Origin: a bacterium
GTDB taxonomy: Bacteria; SZUA-182; DTGQ01
Assembly: GCA_040755755.1 (NCBI GenBank)
Contig: JBFLZW010000072.1
Coordinates: 76,574-137,746 of the forward strand
DNA length: 61,173 nucleotides
Reading direction: 5' to 3'
Shown: positions 38,522 to 45,299 of the stretch, piece after piece
Position numbering within the stretch: position 1 is the stretch's first letter
Layout: every line of letters begins with the position of its first letter
The notes under the pieces: model-generated
What the model was told of the DNA's origin: nothing
Database searches by the model: none
Seen by the model: only the letters and a program-made list of their open reading frames with translations
Translations under genes and position numbers: made by a program

Positions 38522-39052
38522 ATGCCATCGCAGGAAAGTTTACAGCACAAGCTCGATAGAGTTCGGTCTCCCCGCGTTCAGATCACCTATGATGTTGAGA
38601 TCGGTGATTCCATCCAGATGAAGGAGATCCCTTTTGTCGTGGGAATATTGGCTGATTTATCCGGCAAACCCGATGAGCCGCTTCCGAAGCTGAAGGACAG
38701 AAAATTCATCGAAATCGACCGGGACAACTTTAACAATGTGCTTGAGGCGACCAGGCCGAGACTGGCTTTTAAAGTTGATAACAAGCTGACCGGAGAAGAT
38801 ACCAAGCTGGGAGTGGAGCTGAGGTTCAAGTCTCTCGATGATTTTCATCCGGAACACGTGGTACAGCAGGTCGAGCCGCTGCGCAAGCTGGTGGAAGCAA
38901 GGAAAAAACTCTCTGACCTGCTCAGCAAGCTGGATGGCAACGACAGGCTCGATGAGCTTCTCCAGGAGGTGATTTCCAGCACCGATCTGCTCCAAAAAGC
39001 GGGAGAGGAAACCGGAGTGAAAAAGTCAGACGAAGGGAAAACTGTGGAGTAA
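38522..39052 (+). CDS. tssB: T6SS contractile sheath small subunit TssB (VipA)
   Basis: 176 residues, preceded by AAAGGAG. Family features are RVQITYDVEIGD, VVGILADLSG and FIEIDRDNFN, followed by the ClpV/TssC-interacting helices. It forms the outer sheath with TssC, 12 nt downstream. Confidence 0.96.
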   Translation: MPSQESLQHKLDRVRSPRVQITYDVEIGDSIQMKEIPFVVGILADLSGKPDEPLPKLKDRKFIEIDRDNFNNVLEATRPRLAFKVDNKLTGEDTKLGVELRFKSLDDFHPEHVVQQVEPLRKLVEARKKLSDLLSKLDGNDRLDELLQEVISSTDLLQKAGEETGVKKSDEGKTVE

Positions 39053-39064
39053 AGGAGGGATTCC

Positions 39065-40561
39065 ATGGCTGAAATGGAACAACAGCAACAGGTACAGGCT
39101 GCTCAGGCTGAGGCAGCCGGGGAAGAAAAAGGGATTTTGGATAAAATCATCGAAGAGGGCCGCATGGCCCGCGATGAGACACAGCGGGAATGGGCCAAAG
39201 ATCTCATCGGGGAATTCGTCAATCAGATCATGCAGGGGGCCATGGTCGTTTCCAGGGATACCGAGCGCATGATCAACGCCAGAATCAGTCAGATTGACCG
39301 GCTTCTTTCCCTTCAGCTCAATGAAGTCATGCATCACCCTGATTTCCAGAAGCTTGAGGCCTCCTGGCGGGGATTGCACTATCTGGTCAATCAATCCGAA
39401 ACCGGTGAAACCCTGAAGCTCAGAGTAATGAACGTATCGAAGAAAGACCTCCTCAAGGACATGGAAAAGGCGAGTGAATTTGACCAGTCCACGCTTTTTA
39501 AGAAGATTTATGAAGAGGAGTTCGGTACTTTCGGCGGAGCCTCCTATGGCGCTCTCATCGGTGATTATGAATTCGGTAACAACCCCCAGGACCTTTCACT
39601 TCTCGAAAAGATATCCCAGGTAGCCGCAGCCGCGCATGCTCCCTTTATCTCGGCTGCATCTCCGGCTCTTTTTGGCTGGCAGAGCTTCACCGAGCTTGGC
39701 GGGCCCCGGGATCTGGCCAAAATCTTCCAGACCGCCGAGTATGTCAAGTGGAAATCCTTCCGTGATTCGGAGGATGCCCGCTATGTGGCCCTTGTCCTGC
39801 CCCATGTTTTGATGAGACTTCCCTATGGTCAGGCGAATATCCCCGTGGAGTCCTTCGCTTATGAGGAGGATGTGGATGGCACGGATCACGACAAATATCT
39901 CTGGGGTAACGCGGCCTATGCTCTTGGTGCACGCCTGACCGATGCCTTTGCCAAGTACCACTGGACCGCCGCTATCAGGGGCGTTGAAGGCGGCGGGCTG
40001 GTCCAGGGGCTTCCCGTTCACACCTTCAGGACCGATGAGGGAGATGTGGCCCTGAAGTGTCCTACCGAGATAGCCATAACGGACAGGCGGGAGAAGGAAT
40101 TTGCCGATCTTGGCCTTATTCCCCTGGTCCACTGCAAAGGGACGGATTATGCAGCTTTCTTCAGTACTCAGACAGTCAACAAGGCCAAGACGTATGATAC
40201 CGATGCCGCCAACGCCAATGCCAGACTTTCTTCCCAATTGCAGTATATCCTTGCGGTTTCCCGGTTTGCTCATTATCTGAAATCGATCATGAGGGATAAG
40301 ATCGGCAGTTTCATGACCCGGAAAAATGTCGAGGACTATCTGAACCGCTGGATCAGCAACTATGTACTGCTGGATGACGAGGCAGGCCAGGAAATGAAGG
40401 CCAAATTCCCGCTGCGGGAAGCACGGGTCGATGTGGTCGAGGTTCCGGGAAAACCCGGTGCGTATCGGGCTGTGGCCTTTCTGCGGCCTCATTACCAGCT
40501 CGATGAATTGAGTATATCCTTGAGGTTAGTAGCAAACCTGCCCCCGCCAGCCAAAGGGTAA
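39065..40561 (+). CDS. tssC: T6SS contractile sheath large subunit TssC (VipB)
   Basis: 498 residues with AGGAGG before the ATG. Motifs include LEASWRGLHYLV, GDYEFG, LRLPYG-like LMRLPYGQANIPVESFAYEE and WRSVGE-region counterparts. The C-terminal strand (AFLRPHYQLDELSISLRLV) completes the sheath handshake. It is the best conserved T6SS gene and the best phylogenetic marker in this window. Confidence 0.97.
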   Translation: MAEMEQQQQVQAAQAEAAGEEKGILDKIIEEGRMARDETQREWAKDLIGEFVNQIMQGAMVVSRDTERMINARISQIDRLLSLQLNEVMHHPDFQKLEASWRGLHYLVNQSETGETLKLRVMNVSKKDLLKDMEKASEFDQSTLFKKIYEEEFGTFGGASYGALIGDYEFGNNPQDLSLLEKISQVAAAAHAPFISAASPALFGWQSFTELGGPRDLAKIFQTAEYVKWKSFRDSEDARYVALVLPHVLMRLPYGQANIPVESFAYEEDVDGTDHDKYLWGNAAYALGARLTDAFAKYHWTAAIRGVEGGGLVQGLPVHTFRTDEGDVALKCPTEIAITDRREKEFADLGLIPLVHCKGTDYAAFFSTQTVNKAKTYDTDAANANARLSSQLQYILAVSRFAHYLKSIMRDKIGSFMTRKNVEDYLNRWISNYVLLDDEAGQEMKAKFPLREARVDVVEVPGKPGAYRAVAFLRPHYQLDELSISLRLVANLPPPAKG

Positions 40562-40616
40562 CGGCCGGTATGAGGGTAATCAACCAACAATCTCATAGAT
40601 CAGGAGGGAACAGATC

Positions 40617-41105
40617 ATGGCTTTTGATGCATTTTTAAAAATTGACGGCATTGAGGGTGAAAGTACGGACGACAAGCACAAGGGCTGGATAGAGATATTG
40701 TCCTATAACTGGGGCGTAAGCCAGACAGCATCCGCTACTGCCAGCTCCTCCGGAGGGGCCGCATCGGAGAGGGCAAATTTCCAGGATTTTTCCGTTGTCA
40801 AGATGCTGGATAAGGCTACTCCGAAGCTGGCTCTGGCCTGCTCTTCAGGCCAGCATATCAAGGAGATCACGCTCGAATTATGCCGTGCCGGTGGCGATAA
40901 GGTGCCTTACATGGAGTATAAGATGAACGAGGTTCTCATCAGCTCGTATAGTGTCGGCGGTGCAGGCGGTGGCGAGCCGACGGAATCACTGAGCTTCAAT
41001 TATGCAAAGATCCAGTGGACCTATACCCAGCAAAAACGCGCTGATGGTACCCCCGGAGGCAAGATACCGGCCGGATGGGACCTTGCGGCAAATAAGAAGG
41101 TATAA
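40617..41105 (+). CDS. hcp: T6SS inner-tube protein Hcp (TssD)
   Basis: 162 residues with CAGGAGGG before the ATG. The N-terminus AFDAFLKIDGIEGESTDDKH and the phrase GWIEILSYNWGVSQ are typical Hcp1-type. The C-terminal strand FNYAKIQWTYTQQ completes the ring interface. Hcp hexamers form the tube inside the sheath and can carry small effectors in the lumen. A Gly/Ala/Ser-rich loop (~42-54) is longer than in classic Hcp1. Confidence 0.96.
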   Translation: MAFDAFLKIDGIEGESTDDKHKGWIEILSYNWGVSQTASATASSSGGAASERANFQDFSVVKMLDKATPKLALACSSGQHIKEITLELCRAGGDKVPYMEYKMNEVLISSYSVGGAGGGEPTESLSFNYAKIQWTYTQQKRADGTPGGKIPAGWDLAANKKV

Positions 41106-41116
41106 GGCAGAAAAGA

Positions 41117-41134
41117 CAGTGGTCAGTGGTCAGT
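41117..41134. repeat. GGTCAGT-type dispersed repeat downstream of hcp
   Basis: CAGTGGTCAGTGGTCAGT contains tandem GTGGTCA units. A longer version follows tssE at 41671-41701, so the repeats bracket tssE within the operon. Confidence 0.8.
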
Positions 41135-41191
41135 AAAAACACTGAACTCTGCAAACTGATGATTCTTTCTCTGTGAGGATAGAATAACCGG

Positions 41192-41668
41192 ATGCAGGAG
41201 AACCGGCAAAATATCCAGGCATCTATCCTGGACAGGCTCATAGATTACGAGCCGGAGGTTACGCAGGAGCCTGTCCAGCGGCAGGTGCTGAGTATCGAAC
41301 AGGGCAAGGCGGCTGTTATACGGGACCTTGAGAATCTTCTCAATACCAAGAGCATCGTCATTTCCATCCCGCCGGTATACCGGCAGGTCAGCCGCTCTGT
41401 TCTTGTCTACGGAGTGAGGGATTTTACCTCGCAAAACCCCAAGAGTATTGCCGTAAAAAAGCAGTTGCGCCAGAATCTGGAGGAAACCATCGCCAGGTTC
41501 GAGCCAAGGCTGAGGAATGTGACCGTCCAGGTTGAGGGGTCCACCGGAAACGAGCGAAGTGTCAGGTTCAGGATCACCGGTCTTCTGATCCTCGATCCCC
41601 TGACGGCACCCGTAACCTTTGATACCCTGTTCGATATCAATCGGGGTGAGTACACTATCCAGGGGTGA
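41192..41668 (+). CDS. tssE: T6SS baseplate protein TssE (gp25-like)
   Basis: 158 residues of the GPW/gp25 family. RQVLSIEQGKAAVIRDLENLLNT matches the N-terminal part with the EIxR-type region (here SIEQGKAAVIRDLE), and the core VYGVRDFTSQNPKS and FEPRLRNVTV strands are present. TssE starts sheath polymerisation and works like phage T4 gp25. It is flanked on both sides by dispersed short repeats, which separate it from hcp and tssF more widely than other operon spacings. Confidence 0.9.
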   Translation: MQENRQNIQASILDRLIDYEPEVTQEPVQRQVLSIEQGKAAVIRDLENLLNTKSIVISIPPVYRQVSRSVLVYGVRDFTSQNPKSIAVKKQLRQNLEETIARFEPRLRNVTVQVEGSTGNERSVRFRITGLLILDPLTAPVTFDTLFDINRGEYTIQG

Positions 41669-41670
41669 TA

Positions 41671-41783
41671 GTGGTCAGTGATCAGTGGTCAGTGGTCAGT
41701 GAAAAGAAATAATGAACCAGAAGTCAGAATAAAAGCAGTCTTTCTCCTGACTCCTGACTTCTGACTCCTGACTTCTGACTTCT
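41671..41783. repeat. Two dispersed short-repeat arrays between tssE and tssF
   Basis: Directly after the tssE stop lies a run of GTGGTCA/GTGATCA units (41671-41701). After 42 bases of unique sequence comes an array of CTCCTGA and CTTCTGA heptamers (41744-41783). Both are heptamer-based. Repeats of this type occur scattered in many environmental bacterial genomes. Confidence 0.85.
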
Positions 41784-41803
41784 AAGAATGGTGATATACC
41801 CAT

Positions 41804-43609
41804 ATGATGGAAGATGACATTCTCCACTATTATGAGCAGGAGCTTACCTTTATCCGCGCCATGGGGGCGGAGTTTGCCAGAAAATATCCCAAGATCGCGG
41901 GGAGGCTGCTCCTGGAACCGGACAAGTGCGAGGACCCGCACACCGAGAGGCTGATCGAAGCGTTCGCCCTGCTCTGTGCACGCATTCAGAAGAAGGTCAA
42001 CGATGACTTCCCGGAGATAACCGGGTCATTGCTGAACATCCTGTATCCTCACTACATTGCTCCTATCCCTTCCCTGTCGGTGGTGAAGTTCGAGCCTCTG
42101 AAGACGGTGCCGCCCGGAGGATACCGGATCGAGAAGAATACGGCACTCTATTCCAAACCCGTGAGCGGCTTTCCCTGTCAGTTCAGCACTACCTATCCCG
42201 TTACCCTGTGGCCGGTTGAAGTGGTGTTTGCAGGGCTGAAGGACCCGAAGAAAGTGGTGAGAAATGCCCAGCAGGCCCTGGTGATTAAGCTCAAGACCTT
42301 GAACAACCTCAAGTTTTCTCAGATCGGCTGGGAATCCGTGAGATTTTTTCTGAATGGTCAGGGGCAGCATGTGTATCATCTCTATGAGCTTCTGTTTAAT
42401 AATGTCTGTCACGTTGAATGTGAAACGACCGACAGCCGGGGGAAGAGTGTATCGGTAGCTCTGGCCCCTGAGAACATCAAGCCGGTGGGGTTTGCTCCTG
42501 ATGAATGGATGCTTCCTTATTCATCGAGGTCTTTTCCCGGTTACATCCTGCTCTTTGAATATTTCTGCTTCCCCGAAAAGTTCCTGTTCTTTGACCTCGA
42601 CTGCCTTGACAAGCTGCGAAGCGAACCAGGGCATGATACGCTCGATATCTGGATATATCTGAACAGGCCTGCCAAACCGAACCTTCTGGTCAATGCCGAT
42701 ACCTTTTGTCTCTCGGCAACGCCGGTGGTCAACCTGTTCAGGCGCATTGCGGAACCGATCCGGTTAGAGCGAAAGAAACCGGAATACCTGGTTGTCCCGG
42801 ACAGCAGAAGGGCAGAGGCAACCGAAATCTACAGTGTGGACCAGGTTGCCGCCTCAATGACAGGCTCCCTGGCGGAAGGGACAGACTTTTCGCCCTTTTA
42901 TTCCCTCAGACACCACCTGAGAGAGGATGAGAATCTCGACCGGAAAGCCTTCTGGCATGTCCAGAGAAGGCCATCGGGCAAAAAAGGTGATAACGGCACG
43001 GAGATTTTTCTCTCCTTCACCGACTGGAACCTGAAGCCCACCGATCCGGGAATTGAGACCCTGACCGTGTATACGACCTGCACCAACCGCGACCTTCCCG
43101 CCCGTCTCCCCTTCGGTGATCCGGAGGGAGATTTCGAGATGGAAACTTCAGCCCCTGTAGCCCGGATAAACTGCCTGATAAAACCGACCCCCACCCGCAG
43201 ACCGCCCCTTGGAGGAGGGCTTCAGTGGCGTCTGGTATCTCATCTGTCACTCAATTACCTCTCCCTTGTCCAGGGGGGAGAGGATGCGCTGCGGGAGATC
43301 CTCCGGCTGTATGACTTTGACAATTCACCGGTTACCCGGCAGCAGATCAACGGGATCGTATCTGTCAGAGCAGAGCCCATCACCAGGAGAATCGGCCAGT
43401 CCTTTGGCCGGGGAATACGGACAACGATCCAGTTCGACGAGGACAGGTACGTCGGTACCGGGCTCTATCTTTTTGCTTCGGTACTGGAAAGGTTTCTGGG
43501 ACAGTATGTCTCGGTCAACTCCTTTTCACAACTGGTCGTCAAAACACTCCAGAAAAGTGAGGTATTGAAAAAGTGGCCGCCGAGGAACGGCAACAGGATA
43601 CTCCTTTAG
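41804..43609 (+). CDS. tssF: T6SS baseplate protein TssF
   Basis: 601 residues. The N-terminus (LHYYEQELTFIRAMGAEFARKYPKIAGRL, shown in part: YYEQELTFIRAMG) is the TssF signature, followed by PHYIAPIPS and the C-terminal GTxxxLFASVLERFLGQYV-type region. TssF and TssG form the wedge arms around the spike with TssK. Overlaps tssG by up to 37 nt. Confidence 0.95.
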   Translation: MMEDDILHYYEQELTFIRAMGAEFARKYPKIAGRLLLEPDKCEDPHTERLIEAFALLCARIQKKVNDDFPEITGSLLNILYPHYIAPIPSLSVVKFEPLKTVPPGGYRIEKNTALYSKPVSGFPCQFSTTYPVTLWPVEVVFAGLKDPKKVVRNAQQALVIKLKTLNNLKFSQIGWESVRFFLNGQGQHVYHLYELLFNNVCHVECETTDSRGKSVSVALAPENIKPVGFAPDEWMLPYSSRSFPGYILLFEYFCFPEKFLFFDLDCLDKLRSEPGHDTLDIWIYLNRPAKPNLLVNADTFCLSATPVVNLFRRIAEPIRLERKKPEYLVVPDSRRAEATEIYSVDQVAASMTGSLAEGTDFSPFYSLRHHLREDENLDRKAFWHVQRRPSGKKGDNGTEIFLSFTDWNLKPTDPGIETLTVYTTCTNRDLPARLPFGDPEGDFEMETSAPVARINCLIKPTPTRRPPLGGGLQWRLVSHLSLNYLSLVQGGEDALREILRLYDFDNSPVTRQQINGIVSVRAEPITRRIGQSFGRGIRTTIQFDEDRYVGTGLYLFASVLERFLGQYVSVNSFSQLVVKTLQKSEVLKKWPPRNGNRILL

Positions 43610-44604
43610 AAGACCGCCTTTTTGACGAATATTACCGGTTCTCCTTCTTTATGGCCGTGCACCTTCTGGAGCGCCTCTACCCGGAGAAAAAGCCGGTAGG
43701 CAGCAGCCTGAGCCCTGTCGATGAAGCGGTGCGGTTTTCGGTCAAGCCCGGGCTTTCGTTTCCGGCAAGTGATATATCGGATCTGGGCTGGGACGATGAA
43801 GGCAGGCAGGTCCGGATGGGAGTCTCGTTCATGGGATTGATTGGCCCCGCCGGGGTCCTTCCTCACTGGTATAACGAGCTGGCTTTGCAGAGGAAGTGGG
43901 AAAAGGATTTCAGCCTGACCGCTTTTCTGGATATTTTTCACCACCGCCTTGTGTCATTGTTCTATCTGGCCTGGAAGAAAAGCAGGCTGGCTGTCCAGTA
44001 TCAGCCCGGAGCCGGGGACAGTATCTCACGGTATTTCTTAAGTCTCATGGGCCTGGGAACACCAGGGCTTTCGGACCGCATCGGATTGCCGGAAGAATCG
44101 CTCATCTGCTATAGCGGGCTTTTTGCAAGGCCGGTCCCGTCGGCTGTGGCCATTGAGCTTGCAGCAGGGTATTTTGCCGGGACCAGGGCACAGGTGGAGC
44201 AGTTCATCGAGCGGGTCATTGCCCTCGATCCGGAAGATCAGACCTGCCTGGGGGTGGCTAACCACCAATTGGGAGAGAATGCTCTGTGCGGAAACTTCGT
44301 CCGGGAAAACCAGACGAAATTCCGCGTCAATCTCGGACCGATGGATTATGCGCATTTTATCCGCTTCCTGCCGGGCGGTGACCTGCTGGGGCCGGTCTTT
44401 TCGCTCCTGCGGTACATGGCAGGGCTTGAATATGAATTCGAGATCCGGTTATTGCTGAAGCGGGAAAGTGTGCCGCTGTGCATAATAGGCAGGAAAGATA
44501 ACCTGTCCGCCCGTCTGGGGTGGACCACCTGGCTCACGACGCCGGGAACTGTTTTTCAGGATGATCCCTGTCTGACTTTTCAGGAAGGGGATATTGGAAG
44601 GTGA
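43573..44604 (+). CDS. tssG: T6SS baseplate protein TssG
   Basis: 343 residues if begun at the GTG at 43573, inside the end of tssF. Conserved phrases are SFFMAVHLLERLYP, PASDISDL, FMGLIGPAGVLPHWYNELAL and FLDIFHHRLVSLFYLAW. It completes the TssF2-TssG wedge. The start could be slightly later, but no better ribosome site is apparent. Confidence 0.94.
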   Translation: MAAEERQQDTPLEDRLFDEYYRFSFFMAVHLLERLYPEKKPVGSSLSPVDEAVRFSVKPGLSFPASDISDLGWDDEGRQVRMGVSFMGLIGPAGVLPHWYNELALQRKWEKDFSLTAFLDIFHHRLVSLFYLAWKKSRLAVQYQPGAGDSISRYFLSLMGLGTPGLSDRIGLPEESLICYSGLFARPVPSAVAIELAAGYFAGTRAQVEQFIERVIALDPEDQTCLGVANHQLGENALCGNFVRENQTKFRVNLGPMDYAHFIRFLPGGDLLGPVFSLLRYMAGLEYEFEIRLLLKRESVPLCIIGRKDNLSARLGWTTWLTTPGTVFQDDPCLTFQEGDIGR

Positions 44605-44609
44605 AGTCA

Positions 44610-44969
44610 ATGCCAAAAATGCCAAGATCTTATGAGTGGGAGATAACCCCTGAAAAAGTCGAAATGGCCATTCAAAGAATTATTGAAGTCGGCCATCCAT
44701 TGAAACTTATCCTGTTTGGCTCGTATGTTCGTGGCGAGACGACCATCAATAGTGATCTTGATATTCTCGTTGTAATGCGGAATGATATTATCAATCAACG
44801 ACAAGAGAGTGTACGGATTCGGCGCGCTCTGCGGGGCATATCCATGCCTATGGATATTATCGTTGTACCGGAAGAAAAGTGGATACAGTTGAAGGATGAG
44901 CCCGGCCTGATTTACCGGCAAGCCCTGAGAGAAGGAAAGGTCGTCTATGAATCCTCAAACAGCATCTGA
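44610..44969 (+). CDS. Minimal nucleotidyltransferase (MNT family)
   Basis: 119 residues from the ATG at 44610; a GTG at 44601 overlaps tssG. The polymerase-beta-like signature is intact: FGSYVRGE (Gly37-Ser38) and SDLDILVV (Asp49 and Asp51), with a third acidic residue in MPMDIIVV. MNT proteins pair with HEPN proteins in toxin-antitoxin modules, where they AMPylate and silence the HEPN toxin (established for some pairs). The expected HEPN partner is only a short stub here. It interrupts the T6SS operon between tssG and tssH. Confidence 0.85.
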   Translation: MPKMPRSYEWEITPEKVEMAIQRIIEVGHPLKLILFGSYVRGETTINSDLDILVVMRNDIINQRQESVRIRRALRGISMPMDIIVVPEEKWIQLKDEPGLIYRQALREGKVVYESSNSI

Positions 44970-45072
44970 TGTTGATGAGGTCATTCGAACCTCTGAACAG
45001 ACAATATCATGGGCCAGGAGCATGGTATGCAAAACGCTCATATATGGTGGCCATTACACTGTTTGGATCTGA
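44947..45072 (+). pseudogene. 41-codon frame after the nucleotidyltransferase, possible HEPN remnant
   Basis: An ATG at 44947, overlapping the nucleotidyltransferase end by 23 nt, opens a 41-codon frame beginning MNPQTASDVDEVIR. Position and overlap fit a HEPN partner gene, but a complete HEPN would need ~110-140 residues and the catalytic R-x4-6-H motif is missing. The frame ends 36 nt before the repeat hairpin at 45108, whose arrival may have removed the rest. A chance frame is the alternative. Confidence 0.35.
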
Positions 45073-45107
45073 TGCCTTTGCGGAGTGAAAATCCTATAGA
45101 AAGGGTT

Positions 45108-45180
45108 TCCCGCAGAGACGCAGAGGCGCAGAGAAAATAATTTGTCTTTTTTACCTTTGCGCCTCTGCGTCTCTGCGGGA
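45108..45180. repeat. Dispersed repeat hairpin with perfect 23-bp arms
   Basis: Arm 45108-45130 and arm 45158-45180 are perfect reverse complements built from CGCAGAGG/ACGCAGAG units, around a 27-nt AT-rich loop. This CGCAGAGRCGCAGAG family is a widely scattered intergenic element of unknown mobility. The hairpin separates the nucleotidyltransferase stub from tssH and could act as a terminator or RNA-processing site inside the T6SS operon. Confidence 0.9.
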
Positions 45181-45299
45181 GAAATATTAATGTGTTGTCT
45201 TACCAATATGAGCGATGCGAAAACAAAAATAAATAGGAATATAGGTAAAATTGATTGATAACATTGTGGCCTCAAGGACAATCATGGCCGGAGGGAAAA

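Noticed and set aside
39596-40492. A 298-codon minus-strand frame opposite tssC
   Set aside because: tssC is unmistakable; the antisense product has low-complexity composition.
44610-44969. Nucleotidyltransferase as a core T6SS component
   Set aside because: It matches the MNT toxin-antitoxin family and is not among the known tss/tag genes; a passenger is the simpler view.
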